A stretch of 64,000 bases of DNA from Phorcus lineatus (Eukaryota; Mollusca; Gastropoda; Trochida; Trochidae): assembly GCA_921293015.1 (NCBI GenBank), contig OV121087.1, positions 12,908,501 through 12,972,500 of the forward strand, given 5' to 3'. Of this stretch, positions 1-11,843 are shown piece by piece (positions within the stretch are counted from its first letter, which is position 1; the number at the start of each line of letters is the position of its first letter). The notes beneath the pieces were generated by a model. It saw only the letters and a program-made list of their open reading frames with translations, was not told the DNA's origin and made no database searches. The position numbers and the translations under genes were made by a program.

Positions 1-589
1 TTACCTTTTACCTTAAAAGATATACATTTTGCTTAATCAGATTAAGTTTTGAGTATCTAATATAACACACAAAGCAAAAGAGAATAAAACACCAAAGATA
101 TACCACTTTTTTCATTGGTAATAAAAAAATAATTCGAAGAAAACCAGAATAGTATATCGAGACTATATTACTGATCTAAAACCTGAACTACATCATTAAT
201 GAAGAAGTGTTTGCTCGTAACAAAAACAAACTTAGTTTGCATGCTACTAAAAAGGGAAAAAAAACGAAAGATTGAGTGAGTCACGGGACACTGTTTTTTA
301 AGTGGATATTAGAAGTGAACCATCAATAACAGTGTCCACACTTCGGAAATGCAAACACCGAAGACTCTTCTTCTTTCATGAGTGTTGATGGTGTTTGTAC
401 AATATAATGGTGACGTGATCAGATTATATTTGGAATAAATATATTACAAGATAGGAGTTGACTTTATGTTATAGGAGACGATTCGTCCGATTATAATGCT
501 TATGTAGTGACTCTTAGGCAAAAAGCAAACCATTGCCTTAGAGTAAACTTTAACACACATTATCATGTTTTATTTGAAATATCTCGGGT
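1..589. other. No gene seen
   Basis: AT-rich sequence without a convincing open frame, splice-flanked exon, RNA gene or recognisable repeat. Being left of the block W remnant, it may be decayed module DNA, but I could not align it to the later units. Confidence 0.4.
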
Positions 590-960
590 AGTAACACAAA
601 CTGCATTAAGTTAAGTGGTCGTTGTGAAGTTGGAATGGAAAGGCTGAATGATGTGGTCATCAAGGAATTGATAAACTACTGATCTACCAATGCAGTGGTC
701 AATAAATTGTCATCTATTCCCGGCTGGTCAGGGCAGCGGTGTCTTTAATATCACGTCTTCTTCGATTACGATTTTGATCAACTGAAACCTTTAATTTCCC
801 CACTGCGACTCAGGTCAAAAGGACATTGTGACGTCGTACTGGTCAGTTTAAATAGACAATGCCCTTGTGACAATTGAAGTAATTAGCTATCATCTATGCC
901 ACTGAATGTCTAACCCCGACTTTTTGCATGATAGAGTTAAAGCATCTTCAGACAAATTAG
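590..960 (+). repeat. Module block W, left remnant (W0)
   Basis: This stretch aligns with 43,590-43,935. Shared stretches include the ordered words 'gctgaatgat', 'ctcaggtcaa', 'acattgtgac' and 'tttaaat', followed by an AT-rich tail. Weaker copies lie at 17,990-18,400, 27,530-27,860 and 40,915-41,290. It shows that at least one more copy of the 12-kb module once lay to the left. No open frame is shared between copies. Confidence 0.6.
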
Positions 961-2923
961 CACTATAGGAGGCGTGCTATGCAATTGAACGATTGGCCTC
1001 TTTCTTTTAAACTGATTTCAACTTTTAGATACTGCCTATATAACATTTTGCATGCACATATGTAATGAGGGGGAAACATGCGAACATCCGCTGAACTTTC
1101 ACTATATTTTCGTTCCATCTTTATGATCATTTATACCCTAATACTTACTGTACGGTTGCATGATTTCAGTTAGCGCTGATAGTACATAGATGTAAATGTT
1201 GACCATGAAAATTTGGTTAAAAATTAGGTATTATTAATTGTAGATTATCGCATGTCTTTTTGTTAATCGATGCAGCAAGTTGGACGACCAATCATTTGCT
1301 GGATTGGTGCAGAGATTATTATTCGTATCATATTAATTCTTACAGGGGACGCTCACCTTGAACAGAAGTCAGAAAAAAATGCTAGAAAATGTGGGGATTG
1401 ATTTTGTAGGTAAGTACTGATTTTTAAGTCAAGTTCTCTCCGTCATATGCCACAATTCTGAAGGTGCCCATTGAATCCTGCCGAACATGAAATACGCGTA
1501 TCTCAGATGTATAACTAGGGCATGCTTGAAAACTCCTTTTCTGCGATGGAGAGACGGACAACCACACGAAATAAACATATCATCCTGAGGGGGTCGACAA
1601 GCTCTTAATCTTTATGTGATCGTAACTGTCAAATATTCAGTTAACCAAACGCTTTTGAATGAATTTTATTAATGAAAAATGAGGCAGTTCTCAAGATCAC
1701 CCATTACTCATAATGACACATCTCCTGCAAATACTAATTTAACCATCTCAACCCTGTAAACTCTTTTTACATTGAACTGTCGTTGTTGTTAGGTGATTGA
1801 AAATGTTTCATTCGTGCTACGTTAACTCAAAAATGAGATTGACAACATTTGAATATCTCTGTCTCGGTCGTAACATATTGTTCAAAACTTAATAGTCCTT
1901 ATGTCAAGTAGATAAGATGTGGTTAACAGTAGCACAGACTCTTTTCATACAGGAACGCCATATACAGCTGCATGCCAAAAGATTGTTCACATACCTGTAT
2001 ATACTAGTTCAAATATCATGTAATTTGAGATGCCTTTAAGGTATCGTAGCGTTGCGAAAAACAAACGTATAATATTGAATTTTCAATACACATATGCAGA
2101 TCAATTCCTCTTTAAGATAAATGTTTATCGTACCCAACAAATACCCGTAACAGTCTTGGCAGGTCATTGAAGTCGCCAGGGATCAAAATTCCGAAAACAC
2201 TAATTTTTATTTTTTCTCCATAAAATCCTTTTTAAGTTGTCATCTTCTTTAAAAATACGTCACGTTTGTTCCTTAGCATCAATGGGATTAGGTTGTTTTT
2301 AATCTCAGAGAGTCGATATGGAACATTATAATTGACATTTAACACAATCAAAATTTCGAAAATGTGACCCCCTCTGTCTATATTAGTGCGCCAAAATTCG
2401 AATTTTTGCATGAGAGACCAGACGATCTCAAAAAGAGTTTAAAAATGGCTATTTCACACATGGACAGTGGTTTATCCATTGTCAGTTCTGCATAAGTTAT
2501 TCTATTGACGTTGAAACGAAACCCAAATTATATGATATTTGCACTACGATTCAGTGGTAAGTGAACAAATTTTCGGTATACAGCTGTATTGTGGTCAAGG
2601 GATTAACAATGATCTGTTGGCAATCAATCAAAAAACACAAAGTCAGTTCTTCATCATTGTTCCAAAGGCTAGAAAAAATATTCAAATCTCACAAATCAAT
2701 TATTGAATCAATCAGCCGATCTCTTTGGAGGGGTGTCTTTTCCCAATACATAAAAACAATTTTTAGAATACGGTTTCGGTGCAATGCTACACTGAATATC
2801 AGTCTATTACGGCATATCGAATTACCAGAGCTGTAGCTCATATTGAAAGGTAATCATACCTTTGAGGTTTTTTTACTCGGTTGATTGCCAACATATCATT
2901 GTTTATACTCATTTGAAAATAAT
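961..2923. other. No gene seen; a possible SINE scrap near 2780-2830
   Basis: AT-rich DNA without supported genes. An open frame of 91 codons at 2561-2836 has no recognisable domain and its end overlaps 'gcaatgctacactgaatatcag', which resembles the head of the SINE-like family seen at 8270, 37,283 and 51,005. I read it as a repeat fragment rather than a gene. Confidence 0.35.
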
Positions 2924-3306
2924 GTCATACTAATAAAAGAGTACGTTTGTATATTTCGGTCCATTATTTCGCATTCAAGAATCGGAGTCACTATTCTGTT
3001 TACGTAACAACCTACGCCCAAACAAAGACCTGACTGTTTTCTAAGAATCGTCAAGTCATCATGTTCAGTAATGTAAGCGCTTAGTCTATCTCTGCAATCA
3101 CTGTGCGTATGTCATACTGATAAAAGAGTACGTTTGTATATTTCGGTCCATTATTTCACATTCAAGAATCGGAGTCACTATTCTGTTTATGTAACAACCT
3201 ACGCCCAAACAAACACCTGACTGCTTTCTAAGAATCGTCAAGTCATCATGTTCAGTAATGTCAGCGCTTAGCACACAAGTCTATCTCTGCAATCACTGTG
3301 CGTATT
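2924..3306. repeat. Tandem duplication, 187-bp unit, two copies
   Basis: The first copy (2924-3110) starts 'gtcatactaataaaagag' and ends 'cactgtgcgtat'; the second (3111-3306) repeats it with a few substitutions. The second copy carries an extra 'cacacaag' after 'gcgcttag', so it is about 196 bp long. The junction is exact, which points to a simple unequal-exchange or replication-slippage duplication. No open frame spans it. Confidence 0.95.
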
Positions 3307-4099
3307 CTGCTGGCCAGTAATCGACACTACTGAACATGCCTCCATCTCTCCTATCGTCTCTCTCTTCTGTAACAAACGCAAAACATGAACATTAATTTTG
3401 GTTTACTAGTTTTCGTTGAAATCACTTGAATATCAGTTCAAACTTTGTGTCACTATCAGCGAAGATGCTTCAAAGCAATTTTGTGCATGGTGACTTAAAT
3501 ATCGAAAGCGAGATATCGCATTCCTCTAAGATGGAAGACGGCCATTTCCTCTGTAACTCACTTGTCCTATATACTATTTCTTTAATAACTTTGAAAAAAG
3601 GAATGAAACAATCAAACTTTAGAGCATTTGCTGTTTTTTCAGTTCATATATATTTGGTGTTGAACTTTTCGGTTGCAATTCATTCATAACCTGGCTTGCG
3701 AAGTCAAATCATCGTTGACCGTCGAAATTTTGGCATGCTTTCTAATTTAATATGTCTATCTACATCTTTCAATCAATTGAGATGAGAAACGCAGTTAACT
3801 TTTAAATCATTTGATGGTCAACGAAGTTAGAATACTGACTGATATTGCTAGACCAAGTCTCGTTGCCTCTATTTAACAATAACCTTGCATGTTATGATAT
3901 TTACAACGACGTGAGCAGATACATTTAGCATTTAAAATAAAAACAAGAACATGTATTTTACCATTTGCACTCGAAATGTATTTCATAGAATTTTAACTCG
4001 AATTGACAGTTATAAACAAATTAATGCTCTTATACTTATGACTGCATAATTGAAATTAATGTGTTATTTGAAAAGAAAATATATAAATTTCTTTAAAAG
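3307..4099. other. No gene supported
   Basis: An open frame at 3426-3689 (87 codons) has no recognised domain, no codon bias that I can see and no counterpart in the other modules. The rest is AT-rich DNA without identifiable features. Confidence 0.35.
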
Positions 4100-4630
4100 A
4101 AATGAAGATTAGTTCTTATTAGAATGGTAACAAAACTGACTGTAACAGAAAATTACAATTCAGATAACAGTCCATTATCAAAGATACCATCAAAATTCAA
4201 ATTTGAGATGTTGATATAATAGCGATATAAGTTGAATGACACTCAAGCTTAATAAGTATAATAAGTTGGTAAACATATTCTCATTAAAACTACCAGAGAA
4301 ACCAGACTTAAACTAATCCCGTTCATATTGGAAATGAATTGGCTTTGCACAAATTGTGTCTTGATAAAGGACAAAGGGCGATGGTATAAACGTACATTGT
4401 ATTGTGTGGTTTATAAAGATATCGAACATTATAAATACCATCTGTTCTTCTAGGTATCGAAATTTCCATAAGAGATCAATTATAATGCCCAGGACTTTCG
4501 AAAATAGTTTCAAGAAGGTTGTATTGTTGTACAATTTGGTATCGAAGTTTACATTTCAAGCTTCATTTGAATATATCTTGCTTAATACTCTATTATATAC
4601 TAAACTGTGTAAAGGTCTCTATCTATAACA
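4100..4630 (+). repeat. Module tail block T, left remnant (T0)
   Basis: It aligns with 19,430-19,830 in unit A. Shared words in order are 'ttattagaatg', 'aaccaga', 'gaaatgaattggct' against 'gtaatgaattggct', then 'cttgat-aagg-caaag' and 'atggtat'. The match ends just before the fold-back element at 4690. Small open frames here lie on both strands and are not shared between copies, so no gene is called. Confidence 0.6.
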
Positions 4631-4689
4631 ATTTTCTTTCTGTTCAATGGATTTGATGGATATAACCTGTGTGCAATATTCATTTGCAT

Positions 4690-5284
4690 ATGTGCATATA
4701 TATGGAAGGGGATGTGTGCCAAAAATGAAATCATGTAAACTCGTAATTCGCAAGTTGTAACATGTTGTTCTCAACCATGCAATTCTCGAAAAGACAAGTC
4801 CAAGTGTGCAAACCTAACATTTCAATCCTGTAAAACTCAACTTTCTGTTCTCAACTTTACAAAGTTGAAATGTAATTCTAGAAATGTCAAAGTCGAAACT
4901 CATTTTTGTATTTCAAATAAGAGGGATATACACATTTAGCAATGCTACAAGTTACGTTTTACAATTGGTAAATGCAAAATGAAGAGTCGTAAAATCAGCC
5001 TAGCCAAACAGACATTTGCATCTGGAGTTTTACATGAGTTGCATGGTTATGATTGCAATGTTCCGAAATACATCTGTACACGATTTCGCATTTACCATAT
5101 TTGGAAGTTTAACGAAAACTGCCGATGATTTCCGAAGATGATCGGTATTTGACAACAACGAGACCTCCCTGATCCAAGCTCCATGCAACGCTGTGCAAGC
5201 TTTCCGGATAGCGTTCAGTTGAGTCCACCGCAATGCGCGGAGCTTGGGCATGCGACCTTCACCTTTTGCCAAAGTTCTTAGTCA
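4690..5284 (+). repeat. Left inverted arm of the fold-back element
   Basis: It pairs with 6943-7538. On the minus strand it has an 80-codon open frame (5030-5272) with the words 'MPKLRALRWTQLNAIRKAC' and 'SSAVFVKLPNMV'. The corresponding plus-strand frame in the right arm has a TAG replacing a tryptophan codon. I do not recognise the peptide. It may be a captured exon or transposon remnant, or it may be chance. Confidence 0.8.
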
Positions 5285-6942
5285 ATTATTGATCTAGATA
5301 ATGTTTTTCTACTGTTTTTGTAGGGGTTACACGAGGTTTATCTCACGAAAGAATATCATGAACTTTAATTCTGGGTTTGACTTTACTGGACACTAAACCT
5401 CTGCACAACTTACTGCATCGAGATGATTCACTATAAAAAAATCTCGTTTTAGATATCAAGGTACTGTAGGGTTTAAAAAACTCATCAAATTACGAGACTG
5501 GTTTTAGAATAATGAAACAACGGCATACTTGACGCGCAAAGACAAATAACAGTAGAAAGAATATATCTACATTGTAAACCCACGTTACCTCTAAAACACG
5601 GGCATGTGATTCTTTCAAATTAACAGTTAGAAAAATAACTACGCAACGTAAAGTTAGGGGAAAGTTCCAAAATCATTGAAAAGAATTAATTTTTCTTTTG
5701 TTAGTCTTTCATTCGGTCGTTTAACCAATAAATATTATTCCGTTAAAACAAACATTTATTTAAACTAATACAGTTTAAAGTCATGTTTTAAATCTATGAA
5801 CGTTCCAAACCAGACGTTTTTAAACAGTTTGAAGAAATTTGATTGAAGAACATGTCAAAATCACATGACTGGCATATCATGTGAGATGTTATTTTTAACT
5901 CCCGGCCCGATCGACAGTTATTAAAGGGTCGTCTTAAAAGCGAACGGTCTATTAATTTTTGCCCGGTCTGGCAGGCCGCCAGAGAACGTCCGGTCATTGT
6001 TCGATACAAAGTTTGCCAAATATTAAGTCGAAAAGCTCTTGCAAATTCAGATATCATCAACAATTTAAATCAAATACTTTGTAATCATCAAGATGTAAAA
6101 ATTCTAATAATTATTTGAAATACAAGATTATACATTTCGATACGTATAACTTGGGGGTGTACAACTTAGATTTCTCGATAAATCAAGAAAAGTGGCACAG
6201 CAACAAAAACACGACTATTGTATTGTAATTGATAGTTAGTTATCAACGATTCACGTAGTGTATATCTTGAATTTTATCCAAAGGAGTGTTTAATTACAAA
6301 TGTTACCAACTGTGTTCATCAACCGTGTGCAAGTACACAACTGAAGGGATTATTACGCAAGTGCGGCTTAATGAGAACATAAAATCAAACTTCACATCAG
6401 TTAAGTAAATGTAAACCATTTTTCTCCCAGTGATAAATCATAATTAGGTGATGTCATAAAATAATAATCATTTAAAATTAATTGCCAAGAGGACACAAAA
6501 GTATGGTGCTGAAAGATTGTCTACAAAGTAATCATGCTTTAACAAAGGCATCGGAAACGCTCATATTCCATTGTTATACCAATTACTAAACAATAAACAT
6601 GTGCTTTGAAAAAATGATACTTTTCAGTTTTGTACAAAATTTGTTATGGTACGAGATTGATTAAGTATTTTGAACTATTGAAATCGGCCCCCGAAAAGTT
6701 AATATGCGTTGACTACGTCACAAAATCTGAGGGGCTCGAAAAGAGGTGACAAAATTTGCGATCAAATGGACCTTTTCGAAGTTTGGAAATTTTCTTGCAA
6801 TAAACACGGTTATATTTTATAGAATTACGTATTCAAGATTTGTTTTTTGATAATGGTCAGATAAGAATTAATTGCAAATGATATTTGTTCTATTACAATT
6901 GTTGCTATTTGCCTAAGGGGTTCGAAAACACCGTACGCGAGT

Positions 6943-7538
6943 TACTAAGAACTTTGACAAAAGGTGATGGTCGCATGCCAAAGCTCCGCGCATTGCGATG
7001 GACTCAACTGAACGCTATCCGGAAAGCTTGCACAGCGTTGCCTGGAGCTTAGATCAGGGAGGTCTCGTTGTTGTCAAATACCGATCATCTTTGGAAATCA
7101 TCGGCAGTCTTCGTTAAACTTCCAAATATGGTCTATGTGAAATCGTGTACAGATGTATTTAGGAACATTGCAATCAACCATGCAACTCATGTAAAACTCC
7201 AGATGCAAAAGTCTGTTTGGCAAGGCTGATCTTACAACTCTTCATTTTTCATTTACCAATTGTAAAACGTAACTTGTAGATTTGCTAAATGTGTATATCC
7301 CTCTTATTTGAAATACAAAAATGAGTTTCGACTTTGAAATTTCTGGAATTACATTTCAACTTTGTAAAGTTGAGAACTGAAAGTTGAGTTTTACAGGAAA
7401 TGTTAGGTTTGCATACTTGGACTTGTCTTTTCGAGAATTGCATGGTTGAGAACAACATGTTACAACTTGCGAATTACGAGTTTACATGATTTCATTTTTG
7501 GCACACATCCCCTTCCATACATATATGCATATATCTTT
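6943..7538 (-). repeat. Right inverted arm of the fold-back element
   Basis: Reverse complement of the left arm with scattered substitutions and short indels. It ends outward with 'ccccttccatacatatatgc'. The divergence between arms is a rough clock: they are clearly not freshly copied, but they have stayed alignable along their whole length. Confidence 0.8.
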
Positions 7539-8269
7539 GCAATTAAGGTCAGCATTTCCACTTCAAGGTTACGTTTGAAAAAAACAGAACTTCATTGTAT
7601 TTGAAGCCATGATATTGTTTAGTAAATAGGTTAATTGTTTATACAACTTTTCTAAGACAATTTCAATTTTGATCCTTAGAATCCATTTTTTATCAACATA
7701 TTAGGAACAACGTGTAACAAAAACTCTATTTCTTCCAAGCAGAGTAGAGTGAATTCCATATTGTAATTTCCTTTGTATTTTGTAATTCTGATTACTTGTC
7801 AAAAAATAATGGTTTAAGGCTTCGAAGGGAGTTTCGTTCTCCATTTCATACGTCTGTTCTCTCGTGATTAACTTCTGTTTCACAGACAATTGATTTCGAT
7901 GTGGTAAGTTTGTAAATATTTGACGCACACAATCTCTACGGATTACTCAGACTGGTTTGGCAATAAGATTATTCTCCCCTGGTGCTGAGACGTGCTAATC
8001 GTATATGTATTCTGACTAAAATAGCAGGTTTTATATGCAGTACAGTAGTATATGCAACCAGAATCAGGAATTAGAATATATTAGAGTTAGATTAGAGTTG
8101 GATCTCCTTATTTGATTCTTTGTGTAATAGTTTCGGTTTTAATCGAAATTCAAACAGCTTCTGAAAAAAATCTGTGGAATGATAAAATTTCTGTGACGTA
8201 CTTATTACTGTACTCATTAGACCAATGATGAGGCCTTAATCAGTCAGGAGATTCGCAACTTTGACTACG
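7539..8269. other. No gene seen
   Basis: AT-rich DNA between the fold-back element and a SINE-like copy. A minus-strand frame at 7701-7928 (75 codons) has no recognised domain and no support. Confidence 0.35.
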
Positions 8270-8455
8270 GTAGAACTGTTCTACACGCAGTAAGGTTTGG
8301 GTGCAATGCTACATCAATATTCAGCGCAATACCACCCATGGTTCGCTAGTTCGAGCCGACACTCGCAGGTTTCACTACAAGACATAGCCACAATGGCGTG
8401 GATAGCTTTAATACGAGCTAGTAAACTTGAATGCGTTAAACCCTAATTCACCATA
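8270..8455 (+). repeat. SINE-like dispersed repeat, copy 1
   Basis: It shares its whole layout with 37,283-37,500 and 51,005-51,200: 'gcaatgctac', then 'tcagcgcaataccaccc', 'tggttcgct', 'gctcgcaggttt', 'agccacaatggcgt', and a tail near 'gcgttaaaccctaattcacc'. A tail of this kind (GGCGTTAAACCCAAACTCACTC) is, from memory, very common in gastropod genomes. I found no clear tRNA-type promoter boxes, so the SINE label is by analogy. Confidence 0.65.
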
Positions 8456-8744
8456 CCTTAAGATCTGTCTAAACCTGTCAATCAAAATGTTATTGACAGA
8501 ATTTTGTATCATAAATTGTTATATAGAGGAAAATGAAAAGGAAAACTGCAGTCATAAACAGGAATTTATTTCAACGACGGGTAGATAATTTCACAATCTC
8601 AATACGACTATGTCATAAAACAACTTTTTACAGCATCATTTCTATCATATAAATTGATGACTATGACATTTGTTCGTTCATGGTATTAGGTTTATATGCT
8701 TTTCTGTCTACTCTCATGTGTCCACCGCTCGACTAAATTGTAAT

Positions 8745-9290
8745 AGGATTCCCAGGAAAAAACTTGCATCTACCCAACATCCTGAATTACTGGGTTATCT
8801 ATTGTCTGTTTCCTGGTACACATTGGCTTAGTTATTGACGTCGTTATGGCCAGGATGTTTGACCATATTTTACAGCGGTCCCAGTTGGCGTCTCGACTTT
8901 GTGCAGTCATTTTAGTGCCTCTTTAACCGGTCCTGACAAAAGTGTTGTTGTTGTGGTTGGCTGAGTAGATCTTCTTTGCGTGATGAACAAAGTGGTACAT
9001 ATACATGTAAGAAGCATTACTCACGGTGATTAACTTCAAAGTATACATTAGGAGTAAATCCTTATCAGTAGATGTTGCACTTTGAGGGTAACTGTTTTCA
9101 GTCACGTAATATCATTTATGCTTGACCAAGAATCGATTTTCAAACTCACGGTATTCTGAAGAGTTATACAGATGGAACTTTCTTTGATTTTGTCCTTTTC
9201 CGGACACATTGCAGGGGCTTAGTATTATTAATTCAACCGCTGACATTTTGTTTATCAGTGTAACAGATTATAGGAAGCGAGAGTGGTGTT
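8745..9290 (+). repeat. Module block Z, unit A
   Basis: It matches 20,935-21,440 and 32,950-33,475. Shared landmarks in order are 'catcctgaattact', 'ttcctggtaca', 'tgcgtgat', 'aacaaagt-gtac', 'agaagcatt', 'ttcaaagtatacattaggag', 'ttgttttcagtca' and 'atcagtgtaa'. Small frames inside it are not kept between copies. The spacing of the Z blocks (about 12.2 and 12.0 kb) defines the module length. Confidence 0.75.
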
Positions 9291-9439
9291 TACTAATATT
9301 CAAATAAATCTAAATAAACTCTTGAAATGGCTTATTAAGATGCACGTCAAATCTGTATAAATTCAATATGTTCCGACCAAAAGATTGTCTTTAAAAACAA
9401 CTGTAATCCATACAAAGTAGTCGAAAAGGCTTTATGAAA

Positions 9440-10140
9440 GAATGTGACGCTCTACATGGACACGTTTGCATCCAATCAGTTTAGAGTTTGAGAAGGTTGG
9501 CTTTATCAAAAATAAAGTTAAGAGCCCCTGCCGTTATCCTAATCCCTCCGATGATGATCTCCTAACCCTGTAAATTTCGTATGCTACACGAGAATACAAC
9601 TTTTCAATTCTTAAAGATCTTTATGAAGGAAGTCCAAGAACATTGCCTCCTGAAAAATGGAAAATAAAAAGACGATGAATGACTTTATTATCACATCGGT
9701 ATTTACACTTGCAGTAGCATAGAAATTACATTGTTACACCTGTTACATATAAAACCACTTTTCCTGCAGTCCCGTGTTCCCAATCGTAATTGGATTGATC
9801 TATTATTAAATAAGATTAGATTTTTACTCATGTTAGAACTAAGAACAATATAACCCGTGACGTATGAAAATATACAGTGAAACACTGCTTTTGTTACAAA
9901 AGGATTTTGTCTCTAAGGAAACTTCAAGACAACTTCGAAAGGTCAGATCTCATCATCAGATGAAATCAATATCTACAAACGCATTTCTAGTATTATAATG
10001 TCTTCATCACCAGGGTCATGGGAGACAGTGCCTGGATTTCTTGCACCCTCATCAGCCCTTTGCGATGCAAATCACAAAAAATATCAATAAGCTCTGTCAT
10101 ATATACTTACCTCAATGTGGTATGAAATATGGTTATCATA
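9440..10140 (+). repeat. Module block E0, unit A
   Basis: It matches unit B around 21,700-21,830 ('ttgaatgactttat', then 'tacactta-agcag') and 22,800-23,030 ('gacatcttcaagg', 'aggggtcgcttgggacag' against 'agggtcatgggagacag', then 'aaatcac'). Unit C lacks a clear counterpart. Non-coding as far as I can see. Confidence 0.5.
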
Positions 10141-10589
10141 ACTTTTTTTGCACATTTTTAAAAATGTACACATGATATTTAGGCACTATCAAAAATAGGA
10201 TGTATTTGCACTTAAGAATCTGTAAGAACGTTCTACCTGACGTTCAACTATTGGACTTTACTCTCTATGTTAATTTTCCGTTATCAAAATTTGACACTCA
10301 TTTCTGAACAATAAGACAAATACTTTATCAAACTGTCTTTTGGTAGGGCTAAAAAGTATTCAATTCGAAGTATACGATGACTTTAATATAATTCTCGTAT
10401 GTGCTATGGGTACAGTTATAAACTTAAATTAAATCAATATTATATTGATAATAATTTTTTTTAAACCAGATAAACCCCTTGCACAATATGTAATTGCATG
10501 CAATTCACGTCATAGCTTTGAAGTAAAACATATCAGTAAATTGATCAACCTTGTAAACAATATGCCACCAATAGCCAATAAGTGTTACA

Positions 10590-10870
10590 ATCATCGTGAG
10601 ACACAAGCGTGTTTATGGTGTTAGACCTGTAACTCACAAGCACAAAACAATCAAAGATAAACCGTACGTGTATAATTATCTGAAATAGATATTCTCCACA
10701 GGATTTACCAGACAAATATGTTAATCAGAACATTTCCCCTGTCGGAGATATGTGTCTATTATGGATGTATTCTGTCGTTAGCTGCAGCCTTTTCAGCTTT
10801 TACTTGATAAAGAAAATAGGGGAATTACAATTATTGCTGTATTCTTTTATTAAAGTTATAAAGTTTATAT
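10590..10870 (+). promoter_or_regulatory. Conserved block E1, unit A (possible regulatory element)
   Basis: One of the best-conserved blocks, shared with 23,610-23,880 and 35,340-35,600. Landmarks are 'gaacatttcccctg', 'ggatgtattctgtcgtt', 'agctg' and 'ataaagaaaa'. No frame stays open across the three copies. Conservation above the surrounding DNA suggests function or recent exchange; calling it regulatory is inference. Confidence 0.45.
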
Positions 10871-11229
10871 ATTCCTAAAAGTAACATCAGTATGTGGTAC
10901 CGTTTGCTAAATTATTATACAATAATTCATGATTTCATTTGATTGATAAAGATGCAGTCACACCTCCGGAATTCAACACTGACTAAAATATAATGTAAAT
11001 CAAAACGGTTTATTGTTATTGTTGAAAATCTATTTCATAACGATAACAACAAACTTTAATATCAAGCTTTAACACTGTATTTTGCAAATCATAACATCTG
11101 AGGATAGTTAGGATAATTAACATCCTCTGTTGTACATATTTGATGTTATCTACTGATTGTCTCGCAAAAAGTACGAAAGAACAGCAAAAAACACATAAAA
11201 AGAAATAACATTAGAATAAACAAACATAA

Positions 11230-11500
11230 CAGTTTATATGACATATCACTTTACATAACAATTTACAGGACAGTTTCTTAATTTATCAGTAAAAGGAGAA
11301 GGCTCTTCCGGTATGCATACTAATCTAAATGAGATGTTCCCGTATAGATTATATCAACATGACATTTAACGATGTACTCCTGACCGACTCGCATCAAATG
11401 TTCCTGACCTAGGTAATCAACCTCGGCCTAATAATGGGTTCAATGTATTTGCGTTCTAAATGGATTTCAAAGACAAATTTCATTTGTATTCAGAAACGTA
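11230..11500 (+). repeat. Module block F, unit A, left half
   Basis: It matches 24,360-24,600 and 36,700-36,990 ('acagtttatatgac', 'cctgacctag', 'ggttcaatgta', 'aaagacaaatttcatt', 'gagaaacgtat'). The block breaks at 'aaacgta' where the 2.74-kb element is inserted and resumes at 14,246. Confidence 0.7.
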
Positions 11501-11557
11501 TAGGGCCTGTAAGTAGGTCACGAGAACATGCGTGACATCTTACTTCCGGGGAATTTG

Positions 11558-11843
11558 CTAAACTGGTTCCAAATTTTGCGCCTTTGCGCTGTCATTTACT
11601 ATGGCGTTTTCCATCGTGTACTGGGAAGAATATGTGGCCGGATCGAAGAAGTTGGCCAGGAGGAGCGAAGCGTGTGTTGATTGAAGTTCTTCTAGGGTCA
11701 AACAGTTTCTGTTTGATCCTGAGGAGAATGTTGTGTTGGCCCAAGTGCAAGCCAGCATAAGAGACAAGTGCTACAAAAAGTAAGTTCGATAAATTCAGTT
11801 GTGTCGGGTAAAGATACGCGGAGTCTGGATTAAAGATACGCAC
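11558..11843 (-). pseudogene. Unclassified open frames inside the ISL2EU-like element
   Basis: Two overlapping minus-strand frames (11,558-11,767 and 11,592-11,843) lie just inside the left end. The first contains 'LTLEELQSTHASLLLANFF' followed by 'DPATYSSQYTMENAI', which looks protein-like rather than random. It could be part of the element's transposase or an exon carried by it. I do not recognise the family. Neither frame has start or splice evidence. Confidence 0.3.

Larger units (their letters stand above)
4690..7538. mobile_element. Fold-back DNA element with inverted arms of about 590 bp
   Basis: The left arm (about 4690-5284) and right arm (about 6943-7538) are near-perfect reverse complements. 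Both outer ends carry 'ggaaggggatgtgtgcc', and both inner ends carry the sequence around 'aaagttcttagt'. The 1.66-kb centre has no open frame longer than 89 codons, so the element is non-autonomous or decayed. The outer flanks both read 'tttgca', a possible 6-bp target duplication. It sits just past the T0 module remnant. Long arms with a short non-coding centre are typical of fold-back elements and large palindromic MITEs. I cannot name the superfamily. Confidence 0.85.

Noticed and set aside
5030-5272. 80-codon gene in the left fold-back arm
   Set aside because: The other arm has a stop in the same frame and no family is recognised; kept only as an observation.
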